Below are positions 7,193 through 15,400 of a stretch of DNA of 20,140 bases, piece by piece (the first letter of the stretch is position 1; every line of letters starts with the position of its first letter). The notes beneath the pieces are model-generated. The model was not told the origin of the DNA. It saw only the letters and a list, made by a program, of their open reading frames with translations, and ran no database searches. The translations under genes were made by a program, and so were the position numbers. Source of the stretch: a virus. The stretch covers positions 1 to 20,140 of IMG/VR virus record IMGVR_UViG_3300012199_000181; one strand, 5' to 3'.

Positions 7193-7575
7193 TTTTTTTC
7201 GCTGTCGCTGACCTCGCTGGCAGCTTGCAGCGCCTTTACCCTGCTCATGACGAACTTTACGTCTTGGGTGGGCAGAGCAAGCAATTGGTTGAGTACGTCG
7301 CTGTTATTACCGTCAACTGATAGCACCATCAGCTCTAACAGCTTGTTGTCGGCATTGATCTGCGCCGTCGGGTCGGTTTCCATGACCATTTTGCCGTTCT
7401 TTGGCAATTCGTTGGCGTTCTGACCCTCAAGTCCGGCAGCATCTACCTCGTAGCGCGCCTTATTGGCGCTGAGGCTAATCTTGCGTACTTCCTGGTCGAT
7501 AAAACCAGTTACATAACCTCTGATTGTGACCTGTTTACCGCTGGTGGGCAGCGCTAATGTTTCTATTTCCTGCAT
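7186..7575 (-). CDS. Tail assembly chaperone, in-frame product (gpG-like)
   Basis: This 129-residue protein is encoded between the major tail protein and the tape measure, the fixed position of the tail assembly chaperone. AGGAG lies 7 bases before the ATG. The N-terminal half is beta-rich and the C-terminal half helical (ADNKLLELMVLSVDGNNSDVLNQLL, VKFVMSRVKALQAAS). The last codons are GAA AAA AAA GGC TAG, which place a slippery A AAA AAA heptamer at the stop. Most ribosomes should yield this short form, and a minority the 191-residue extension. It is expected to bind the tape measure and recruit tail tube subunits during assembly and to be absent from the mature virion. Confidence 0.9.
   Translation of the reverse strand: MQEIETLALPTSGKQVTIRGYVTGFIDQEVRKISLSANKARYEVDAAGLEGQNANELPKNGKMVMETDPTAQINADNKLLELMVLSVDGNNSDVLNQLLALPTQDVKFVMSRVKALQAASEVSDSEKKG
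7192..7198 (-). promoter_or_regulatory. Programmed -1 ribosomal frameshift site (A AAA AAA)
   Basis: The minus strand carries eight consecutive A (7199 to 7192), phased as GAA AAA AAA GGC TAG. The P and A site codons AAA AAA can re-pair perfectly after a one-base backward slip. The next -1 codon is AGG, and the -1 frame is then open for 63 codons to 7001, encoding a recognisable chaperone segment. A GAGG lies about 12 bases upstream, where an internal Shine-Dalgarno stimulates slippage in dnaX-type sites. Confidence 0.88.
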
Positions 7576-7584
7576 CGTTCACTC

Positions 7585-8766
7585 CTATGTTAGTGTTGCG
7601 TTCGCGCTAATTACTGTTACACCAAAGGCAGCACCGTCTGAGGTGTCGAACTTAGGAATGTATTTGATGTCGGAGAAGTTGATTTCACCCGCCTTGTACT
7701 TCGGCGTGGGGTCGTTGGTGGTGAGGTTGTTGAAGGTGACGCGGATCTCGTAGGTTTTGCCACCGGAGTAAACAAAGTGACGTACCACGCAGGCGCTTTT
7801 AGCCAGGTTGTTGTAGGCTATAACGTCTTTGGGGTCATCAAAATACTTCTTGATGTTCAAAGCGACCTTAGCGGGCTTCCTGAGCAATACTGCCGGGTCT
7901 TGGCCGCCTGAGCGGTGTTCGCCCTTGGCGTCTTTGAAGTCGTAGGTGATTTCCCAATTCGAGCCTGGTTCTACCCTTGTTTGTGCAGCGCTCAACGCGG
8001 CGCTGGCGGTGCTGCCAAAGCGGAACTCGGTGTTGGACCACAATACGGGCGGCAGCATATTGAAGCTTTGTGTTGCTGCGCGCAGATAAACAAAGTCACC
8101 GCTGGCACCGGCTGCCACGTTAGTCGTTGTAGAGATAGTCGTGCTTGTTACCGCGCTCACCGTGAAGTTAATAATCGAACCAGAGGCTTCGTACAGTGTC
8201 ATAATGTCACCGACTACTACGCCTGTCGCGGGGGCCGGGTCGTAGTCAGTTTTCAGAGTAAAGACATAAGGGCTGGTACCGGCAATGCTAGCGATCTCGC
8301 GGCCTTGGAATGAGCCAAGCGCGCTGATCGTCGGCTTGATGCGTAGCTCGTTGCCGTTGGCCTCAAACGTCAGCTTGGACACCTGGCAGCCCATGTAGCG
8401 CTGCACGATGTTGCCGCTGGAAATATCGAAGGTGTAAGACTTGGGGGCGGCCGGGTCTAGGGTATAAGGCTGGGTGTAAGGGTCGGCACCTGTCCGGCTG
8501 CCCGCTTTAAGCATCATGGCAAAGAGCTTGTCAGCGGTGTTCGGCTCGAAGATCAGGATCATGTCGCCGGTGTGGTCACGGAGTCCGGCCACAACAGCTT
8601 GGGTGCCGTAGACGTTGCCGGCCACTGGCTCCAATTCTTGCAAGTTGCGGTTGGTGGTTATCGAAACGTCGTAAGATTCAAGATAATCGGTAGGAGTGAC
8701 GGCTGTGCCGGCTGTAGTTTCAACTGCCGCCCCTACATAGCCCTTATTAGACAGCGTTTCAGCCAT
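7585..8766 (-). CDS. Major tail protein (tail tube subunit)
   Basis: This 393-residue protein lies just upstream of the tail chaperone. It has the composition of a tube protein: beta-rich, Ser/Thr/Gly-rich and with few cysteines. The N terminus (SNKGYVGAAVETTAGTAVTPTDYL) matches the opening of many siphovirus tube proteins. The body includes VQRYMGCQVSKLTFEANG and the C-terminal part YEIRVTFNNLTTNDPTPKYK. Residues about 165-235 look like an inserted Ig-like or beta domain (DYDPAPATGVVVGDIMTLYE onward), which could decorate the tail surface. The ATG follows the previous TAA by 2 bases, and AAGGAGG lies 13 bases upstream, farther than usual. No alternative start is near. Confidence 0.85.
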   Translation of the reverse strand: MAETLSNKGYVGAAVETTAGTAVTPTDYLESYDVSITTNRNLQELEPVAGNVYGTQAVVAGLRDHTGDMILIFEPNTADKLFAMMLKAGSRTGADPYTQPYTLDPAAPKSYTFDISSGNIVQRYMGCQVSKLTFEANGNELRIKPTISALGSFQGREIASIAGTSPYVFTLKTDYDPAPATGVVVGDIMTLYEASGSIINFTVSAVTSTTISTTTNVAAGASGDFVYLRAATQSFNMLPPVLWSNTEFRFGSTASAALSAAQTRVEPGSNWEITYDFKDAKGEHRSGGQDPAVLLRKPAKVALNIKKYFDDPKDVIAYNNLAKSACVVRHFVYSGGKTYEIRVTFNNLTTNDPTPKYKAGEINFSDIKYIPKFDTSDGAAFGVTVISANATLT

Positions 8767-8768
8767 AG

Positions 8769-9029
8769 TTATTTGCTAGCCTCCTTGTCGGCGTTTGGTT
8801 GCGGTGCGCTTGCTGGTGCTTGATTTACAGGGAGGTTTGGCTGGTCGACAGGAGTTGAGGGTGTGTCTGCCGGTGGCTTTTCGGCAACCATGTTAGTAAC
8901 GTCGTCCTTGACTGCCGTGAGGTAGGGGCCGTTTAGTGGCTCATCGCTCTCAATGAGGTTGTCGGCAAGGTGCCTTGAATTGGCAAATACTCGATTTTCA
9001 GCACCTTTTTTTATTTCATATCTGAACAT
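8769..9029 (-). CDS. Small phage protein with Pro-rich disordered tail
   Basis: This 86-residue protein starts at the ATG at 9029, chosen because AGGAGG lies 4 bases upstream. The frame's earlier ATG at 9044 would run through that ribosome site. Residues 1-45 form a small domain (MFRYEIKKGAENRVFANSRHLAD). Residues about 53-86 are Pro/Ala/Asn-rich and probably disordered. It sits between the tail terminator and the tube protein, 2 bases from the latter, and its own ribosome site is the strongest nearby. Function is unknown. The domain-plus-disordered-tail layout resembles the 125-residue protein encoded at 18192-18569. Confidence 0.72.
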   Translation of the reverse strand: MFRYEIKKGAENRVFANSRHLADNLIESDEPLNGPYLTAVKDDVTNMVAEKPPADTPSTPVDQPNLPVNQAPASAPQPNADKEASK

Positions 9030-9089
9030 TATTCCTCCTATCATATAGTTTTTATGTAACCTTTGTCAAAAGCAGCCCGGTACTCCATG

Positions 9090-9620
9090 CTAATCCCTTA
9101 CTAACACCGTCTGGCGTTCGGTTACGGCTATATCTATGACTGCTTCCCTGGTTTCGGGCATATCGGGGCGCTGCGTCGCGTCATACGATATGCTCACGTC
9201 GTTATTGATAGTGACAATGCCCGGCACGCTCTGGCTCTGCAAGGTAATATGGCGACGCAGGCCATACATCAAGCTTGTCGGCAGCAACATGCCGGTCGTC
9301 GGGTCGCGGCCTTCAATATAAGTCTGTAGCTGGCGTTTGACGGTATCATCGCTTGGCGGCGTACCGAATCCGGTCTTCACGTCTACCAGAATGTGCACAT
9401 ACACATGCTCGGTGATGTCATCGGCTCCGGTTGGCCCGACTTTGTACGTGCCGGCGGCTTTATCGACAATGACGCACGGGAATGCCGCTTCTGGCATGTT
9501 CAGGCTGTCCGGCAGGCCGGTAAAGTAGGCTTGCATGATGTTTCCGGCCGGTCCGAACACTTCCTGCACAATGGCCATGATACGCTGTGCTGCATCGGGG
9601 TATAATTGCTGTCCATCCAT
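9090..9620 (-). CDS. Probable tail terminator protein
   Basis: This 176-residue protein lies between the tail completion gene and the tail tube gene, the normal site of the tail terminator, which caps the tube at the head-proximal end. The start is supported by AGGGG 9 bases upstream and by a gap of one base after the previous TAA. Features consistent with the fold are an N-terminal helix (AAQRIMAIVQEVFG), the strand FPCVIVDKA, a strand HVYVHILVDVK, and a late TREAVIDIAVTERQ. These fit the alpha/beta tail terminator type. Assignment rests on position plus general pattern, not on a diagnostic motif. Confidence 0.65.
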   Translation of the reverse strand: MDGQQLYPDAAQRIMAIVQEVFGPAGNIMQAYFTGLPDSLNMPEAAFPCVIVDKAAGTYKVGPTGADDITEHVYVHILVDVKTGFGTPPSDDTVKRQLQTYIEGRDPTTGMLLPTSLMYGLRRHITLQSQSVPGIVTINNDVSISYDATQRPDMPETREAVIDIAVTERQTVLVRD

Positions 9621-9621
9621 G

Positions 9622-10080
9622 TTATGAGGCCCCTAGTTTAGACCGTATATCGGCAACAATCGCACGTCGCACAATACTTGTAACCTCCCTATCGGGGCCG
9701 AGCATCCGGCGGCGGGGCAATTTGCTTGTTCCGAGCTGGTGGTATTGGAAATATGGGGCGGTGTTGTCGATGGTTAATGACATTGCGGTGGCTTGCGAGC
9801 GGAAGCTGCTGCGCATTTTGCCGGTTGCCACCAGCGGCAATGAGGCATACGCGGCAAAGTGCATTGATTTGTAGGCTTGGGTAGCCGGTGACAATTGTGC
9901 CCACGGCGTGCTGAACACGCTACCTTCGCTGTCAAAGGCCGGGCCGCTGTAGTAGTCAGTCAATTGGTGGCCGATCTCAGTCAACGGCTTCTTGAAGTCG
10001 TTAAGCTTCGCGCCAAGCGCATCCAATTTGCGCATGACTTCCTCGCCGCCCGTCACTTCCACGCTTATAGATAGCGGCAC
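9622..10080 (-). CDS. Tail completion / virion morphogenesis protein (Phage_tail_S-like)
   Basis: The protein resembles the phage virion morphogenesis family: a WAQLSPATQAYK segment, then LVATGKMRSSF, then YFQYHQLGTSKLPRRRMLG, matching the family's W..L...T, TG.L..S and Y..HQ.G...P.R..LG pattern. Members help complete the neck or tail. The start is taken as the GTG at 10080 (152 residues). It lies one base after the previous gene's TGA, with AAGGTGGTG just upstream. The longer frame to a TTG at 10134 would overlap the adaptor gene by 53 bases and lacks a well-placed ribosome site. The next gene begins one base after its TAA. Confidence 0.8.
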   Translation of the reverse strand: MPLSISVEVTGGEEVMRKLDALGAKLNDFKKPLTEIGHQLTDYYSGPAFDSEGSVFSTPWAQLSPATQAYKSMHFAAYASLPLVATGKMRSSFRSQATAMSLTIDNTAPYFQYHQLGTSKLPRRRMLGPDREVTSIVRRAIVADIRSKLGAS

Positions 10081-10081
10081 G

Positions 10082-11098
10082 TCACCACCTTCGGCCGTAA
10101 TAGAGGTTGCCGACAGGGTTTCCAGAATCGTCAACGGTAAATGGCTGCCCTTGGATGTCGCTCATGCAGAATACGCGGGGTGCGCCGCCCTGAGAGCCAG
10201 CAGTAGTGGCGGTCGAGCTGTTTGGCCAGCCATCCGCGCCGCCGGTAGCACCTGGCAAGTCTTGTGGCTTCCCATCTTTACCCACCAGCACCCGCTCTTT
10301 CATAATCAGCTTGTCCAATTCCTTCTCTGCCCAGTCAATCTTATCCTTGCCGTTTATGTTGGCATTGGTGTTTTGGCTGTACTGTGCCTGGCGCAAGTAT
10401 CCTGCGGCCAACACGATGCAGATTTGCTTGAGCTGTGAGTTGATCGGTGGTTGCAGGGGCGTGGCGTAAAACTCATCAAGTGCGCCGTTTATTTCGTCTT
10501 GCGCGGCCTGGCGCTTCTCATCTATCTGGTCGTCCGTCACATACGGGGCATGCACAAAGCCCGCCTCGCGGCGTATCTCATCGAGCGTGCAGTAGTTAAC
10601 ATTAAAATTGCCGCGCACGGCTGTTGCTGCTGCCAGGCTAGTTTCGGCAAAGGTAACAGAGTTGTAATTCGTGTACTTATACCAATAGCCGCCGCCGCCA
10701 GCCGCATCGGTATAAGTGGTGGCTGCATCATTTGGGTCAATATTTATGGTAGCAAGCAGCGCAAAAGAGTTGTCGGGCGGCTGCGAGCCATCAACATTGG
10801 CCGCCCTGTAGACATTGAGCTTATCGCCAAACAGTGCGTACACCGGCTCATACTGGTTGTGTTCAAGCGATGTATAGGCAGACAACGGAATTGCAGTCGG
10901 TGAAGTCGTTGAAGTTGAAAGAATAATCTCGCTGCCCTTAGCGCCAGCGGTGCCGATGAGCACGAAAACGGCGCCGGTAAAGTCATTGGTATTGGCGACT
11001 GTTAACGAGTTAGAGCCAGCCGCCACACTTGCTGTCAGTTGGGTTTGGTCGCTGATCGTGCCGTCTTGGTAATTTCGTAGATTTAAAGTTTGCGCCAT
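10082..11098 (-). CDS. Head-tail adaptor with N-terminal beta/FN3-like extension
   Basis: Of 338 residues, about 168-280 are the adaptor. It has the helical pattern CTLDEIRREAGF, DDQIDEKRQAAQDEINGALD and WAEKELDKL, resembling the gp6/DUF1320 type of head-tail connector that sits under the portal. Residues 1-165 are different: a beta-rich part (NSLTVANTNDF) followed by a fibronectin-like strand set (LNVYRAANVDG ... ATTYTDAAGGGGYWYKYTNYNS). This is much longer than ordinary adaptors of about 100-130 residues, and the extension could project from the neck. A Gly/Ser-rich C-terminal tail (about 282-310) follows the adaptor. The ATG has only a weak ribosome site, and the preceding small ORF ends 15 bases upstream. 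Confidence 0.75.
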   Translation of the reverse strand: MAQTLNLRNYQDGTISDQTQLTASVAAGSNSLTVANTNDFTGAVFVLIGTAGAKGSEIILSTSTTSPTAIPLSAYTSLEHNQYEPVYALFGDKLNVYRAANVDGSQPPDNSFALLATINIDPNDAATTYTDAAGGGGYWYKYTNYNSVTFAETSLAAATAVRGNFNVNYCTLDEIRREAGFVHAPYVTDDQIDEKRQAAQDEINGALDEFYATPLQPPINSQLKQICIVLAAGYLRQAQYSQNTNANINGKDKIDWAEKELDKLIMKERVLVGKDGKPQDLPGATGGADGWPNSSTATTAGSQGGAPRVFCMSDIQGQPFTVDDSGNPVGNLYYGRRW

Positions 11099-11113
11099 TG
11101 GTTTTATTCTAAC

Positions 11114-11251
11114 CTATAAATAAATAGTTGTATCGTTATTGCCTAGCATGATTGGATCAGTGACATCGTTGGGGATGAGAACGCCGCTGGCAAGCAGTAC
11201 GTCTAAGACTACATTGTACAGGCTTTGGTTGTAAGTAGAGGTGTTGTACAT
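11114..11251 (-). CDS. Small Tyr/Asn-rich peptide of 45 residues
   Basis: This short ORF fills most of the gap between the LamG-like gene and the adaptor gene. It reads MYNTSTYNQSLYNVVLDVLL and continues to IYL and a TAG. The Y-N-x repeats in the first 13 residues recall short phage tail-associated proteins and fibre linkers that I know only as unnamed open frames. The ATG at 11251 follows the previous TGA by 8 bases. A GTG at 11263 in the same frame overlaps that TGA as GTGA and is an equally good coupled start (49 residues). No strong ribosome site is present. Coding status rests on the packing of the operon and on its phage-like composition. Confidence 0.5.
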   Translation of the reverse strand: MYNTSTYNQSLYNVVLDVLLASGVLIPNDVTDPIMLGNNDTTIYL

Positions 11252-11259
11252 CGTCTGTG

Positions 11260-12453
11260 TCACATTCCGATTATCGAAAAGAACGCCGATGTATTTGACG
11301 TATAGTCAACCATCGCGGCAATGTTGGTTACGTCAATCCGGTTCGTACCGACTGCCGTCAGCTTGTAGCCAATCTGCATGGTGTCGAGCGTACTCTTTGT
11401 CCAGTTCGCACCGTCAGGGTCTTGATATGCTACCAGTAGGGAACCAATCGGAAAGGTCGAGCCGGTAGAGGTTGTCTTCCAGAGAGTGGAGTTCGGTATC
11501 AGGGCACTTGATTGCTGAATAGTGCCGCTCGCAGTCTTCTCAATTTCAGCCTTGATGGCGGTCGTAGCATCAGCCGTGTTATTGCGGAAGCGCATCAGGA
11601 TAAATACGCAGTTCACCATGTCACTGACGGTTAAGCCCGAGTCGGTTACATTGAACAGGTCTTCTTGGTTAAGGGTACTTGAACCATTGAAGGTGGTTGC
11701 GTCATCGGGAGTGACTTCGTTTACTCTTGTATAGTTATTGCTGCTTCCGGCCGTCCCGCCAGTCTGGGTAACAAAGCTGTTAGCGTCACCCGCCGCGTTC
11801 GGTCTGAGGGCAATGATTTTTCCCGAACCAGGATAAGTTTTTTGGAATGAGCCGGTGCTGTCATTGACTGCAATATCGTCAAAAAACCAGTCTCCGGTCG
11901 TCTGGGCTTCGCCGTTCAGGTTGCCGCCAAAGTTCAAGGTATCGCCGGCATTGGTTGATATTGTCTGGGCTGAGCTGGTGGCAAACACTGTACCATTCAG
12001 TCGAGCTTCAATAATTTGTGAACCGCCAGCTGGTGATCGGTCGATTCTTAATTCCACCATGTACCATGTGTCGGCTGTTAAGGCTGAACTGCTGCTGCCA
12101 ATCTGAGAACCGCCGCCGTTAAATAGAGCTAGTGTGCTGCTATTGTCTAGCGTAATCCAACAGCGATCAGCGCCATTTCCTGTATCGCGCATGGTGATAA
12201 TTCGGTTGGCTGCCGAAGGTGCGGTATGCACTCTTAAATAAAGTCGGGCAAAGTAGGGGCCGTTGCCAGCGCTGCTGACATACTGCAAACGAAAGCGCAT
12301 CTGCGTTGCTGAGGCTAACGATGATATACGGCCAGCATAGGTGCCGCTTCTGACAGTCGTGCTGCTGATAGTTGGCGAACCAGAGGTAGCCGTAAACTCA
12401 ATACCCGTGGTGACGGTGTTCATTTCAAAACCGCAGGTAACTAGCCTCGCCAC
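11260..12453 (-). CDS. LamG-like lectin-domain minor tail protein
   Basis: This 397-residue protein starts at a GTG one base after the previous TAA, with GGTGG nearby. The N-terminal half (about 1-205) has a concanavalin-A-like/LamG jelly-roll pattern: GFEMNTVTTGIEF, SGTYAGRISSL, YFARLYLRVHT, DTWYMVELRIDRS and DWFFDDIAVND. Such domains bind sugars. The second half (about 206-397) is another beta-rich part with TRVNEVTPDDATTFN and TSTGSTFPIG, typical of phage and gene-transfer structural proteins. No catalytic residues were recognised. Its position directly after the tailspike suggests that the two act together in surface attachment. The name is based on fold pattern, not a specific family match. 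Confidence 0.72.
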   Translation of the reverse strand: MARLVTCGFEMNTVTTGIEFTATSGSPTISSTTVRSGTYAGRISSLASATQMRFRLQYVSSAGNGPYFARLYLRVHTAPSAANRIITMRDTGNGADRCWITLDNSSTLALFNGGGSQIGSSSSALTADTWYMVELRIDRSPAGGSQIIEARLNGTVFATSSAQTISTNAGDTLNFGGNLNGEAQTTGDWFFDDIAVNDSTGSFQKTYPGSGKIIALRPNAAGDANSFVTQTGGTAGSSNNYTRVNEVTPDDATTFNGSSTLNQEDLFNVTDSGLTVSDMVNCVFILMRFRNNTADATTAIKAEIEKTASGTIQQSSALIPNSTLWKTTSTGSTFPIGSLLVAYQDPDGANWTKSTLDTMQIGYKLTAVGTNRIDVTNIAAMVDYTSNTSAFFSIIGM

Positions 12454-12454
12454 T

Positions 12455-15400
12455 TTAAGCCACCGCGATGCAACGCCAGAGTGACGTGGCGCTATTAAAC
12501 ATGAAACCTACTGTTAAGGGCAGGGTAGTCGAGCCGTTTGATATTGTAGGCGCTGTAACGTTGGAGTTCTCAGTATTAACCCAGGTAATTGATTGGGCTA
12601 CTGCCGAAGCGTCATAGATACGAATGATCTTAGTTTGGGCATCGGCAGCTGATGCAGTCGTTAGGGTAATTGTCATGGCCGCTGCTGACGAGTTGGTGAA
12701 GTTCTGAATGCCGTGGCTTATGTCGGCTGTACCGGCATTGCCCGATACAGAGATGGTCTGTGGCGTCTGCACCTGCAATGCATACGTCTGAGTGCCGGTA
12801 AATGTCTGAGCGGCATCAGTACGCGCAATCGTAGCTGATGTAGATGGGAAAGTCATAGTGGTAGAGTCAGTACCGTCTAACGTCAGCGACTTGTTTACGC
12901 TCAGTGTCTTGCTGGCCGCACCAAACGATACAGTTCCATCGTTACCGCTGACAGTCAGACTATTTGTGAGGGTTAACGTCTTGCCATCGGTTCCGGCCAA
13001 AGTGATATTGTTATTGGTCGTGAGGGTTTTACCATCAGCAATTGTCAGGGTAGCGCTTGAGGACGGGCTAGTAATGGCTACCTTGTTGATGCTCGTAGCG
13101 GTAGCCGCACCGATTGTCGGCGTTGTTAGCGTAGGCGATGATGCCAACACTACCGCACCGGAACCTTGTACGCCATTGCTAAGATCGCTAGCGGCTAGTT
13201 GGCCAACAGTGATAGCTGCGCCGCTACTCGTTTGCTTTAACACTTGCGACGTTCCACCAGTGCCGCTTAGGTCGGCGTTTGTACCGCCATAGGCAAGTCC
13301 AACCTTGTTAGCATTCCATGTGCCTGCTGTCACCGTGCCGACAGTGGCTATATCTGTGCCAACAAGCTTAGAAGCCGCTATGGAACCGGCCAGCATAGCA
13401 TTTGTAACACCACCAGTTGCTACAGACAGTGTATTGCCAGACTTACTTAAACCGCTGCCTGCGGTAATCTCGCCAGCGCCTGTAAATTGTGCCCAGGCGA
13501 TGTTATTTGTGCCATAAGTGAACGCGGCGTTGGAGCTAGGAGTAGTAACGACATAACCAGCTGAAGCGTTGGCGGTGCCTGCTTCAACGAACGTATATGC
13601 CCCGGCAGGTGGGTCGTTTGAATCGTCCATATCCGTAGCTCTGGATAATGACAGATTAGTGGTGTTGGAGGTAACTACATAAATACCATTGCCCGGCTGG
13701 GTAGAGTTAGCGGAACCAGCGCCAGTTGCGGCCGGTGCATCCTTCACCAATATACGATCATTTACAGACGGTGAGACGCCATCGACAGTGGTTCCACTGA
13801 TCTGGGTCACACTGCCAGAGCTGATGGTAAACGTTTCGCTGCCGGTGGTGGCCGCTTGTACTGACGGCTTGGGGCTGAGTCCTTGCGCCACATTGTCCAC
13901 GTAGCTCTTGTTGGCTGCATCAGTCGAGTTGACCGGCGTGGCTACGTTTACAATCGTATTGGAATTTGAATCGAAGCCTTGCCCTGCCTGTACGAGTCCT
14001 GAAGACTGGAGAATCGTCAAAGGCGAACGGCCGTTTACATTGTCTCTGAATACAAAGTTTTCAGTCGTGTCATTGCGTAGTCCAACTGTCCACTGCACCG
14101 TACCTGCATTGGCCAGCTGCAAACCCGCTGAGTTGCTGGTACCAGCACGGCTAGCATTGAAGAAGGAGTTGGTGCCTGAATTGACATTCAGTGCCGCTGC
14201 GGTGAAAGTTTTTGTGCCTGCAATGGATGACTGAGTGGTTGAGGTATCGACATAACCCGTGAGCGCATCGGGGCCGCCAGCGCTGTGTCTTGAGGCGTGC
14301 GCTTCCAACTGAGCCACAGTGCTGTCTATATTGGAGAACGTGACCCCAGGACAGCCGAATATTGAGATGTTGGTATTGTTATTAAGCTGGACTGCGTAGC
14401 CGGATAGCACCGTTTTATTGCAGTTGATGAACTTAATGCTGGTAGCTTTGCCGGATTGTAATTCGATATCGTAAAGGTTCGTTCCGAGCGTACCGCCAGC
14501 TCTGGTGATATTCTCAAAGGTTATGGCTCTGGAAGTTATGTTGCCAGCTCCAGCGCCAACATAGAACAACGAGTTTACTGTGGTGGTCAGGTCGAAAATA
14601 TCAATATTACGGAACACAAACATAACACCGCTTCGTACTCTAGCCACGCCGCCGTTCGTCACCTCTGCCGTAATATCGGTAAAGTAGTTCGTATACAGGA
14701 AGTCGGCTGAAGCTGACGTTGCAAAGTCGAAGAAGTAGGTAGCGTGCGTTGATTCGGTCTCCAGGGTGAGACGAGTCCATGAGTTAGCGTTATGTACCGC
14801 GCCGGTCGCTGAAGTGAAATCGAAGGCCGGTACAGTTGTCGCGCCGCCATGGTACAAGTAGCACTCCCGCCAGCTGTTGTAGTAATAGCCGAAGTCAAGT
14901 TGTTTCCATATGGACTTGCCAGGGTTGAGCTGCGCGATATAAAGGTTCAGGAAGTAGCACTGTTGCAGCACGCCTTGTGGTGCAAACACATGGCCGCCGC
15001 CAGACCAGACGCGTATTTCCATGTCCCTAAACGTAATAAACTTTTTACCGTCTTCAAAGTGGAACAGATCGTTGGTGCCGGTAGTTGATCGCAGTATCGT
15101 AGCGCCACGGCCAGCGCCTTGCACTACGCTGCCGTTCGGTATCGAAGTAAGTGCGGCGGAGTCGATGTTAAAGGTACCAGGCGGGAAGTCTAAGACAGCG
15201 GCGGTGCTAGGCATAGCGCTTATTGCCGATTGGACGGCGGTCGTGTCATCAGTCGTGCCGTCGCCTTTAGCGCCGTATGCCTTAACGTTATAGACTTGGC
15301 CGCCTTTGTCTTGTAGCGGAGCTTGCAGCGTGCCGTCAACTTGAACGGCGCCGCCAAACTCAGCTACATTGCTTGATGATGAGGCAATAAATTTGCGGAC

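Noticed and set aside
10081-10134. TTG start at 10134 for the tail completion gene
   Set aside because: It would overlap the adaptor gene by 53 bases and lacks a well-placed ribosome site; the GTG at 10080 is coupled to the upstream stop and has AAGGTGGTG before it.
11099-11120. Promoter (TAGAAT) just before the adaptor gene
   Set aside because: The -10-like box has no convincing -35 and lies inside a continuous operon in an AT-rich gap, so the evidence is too weak.
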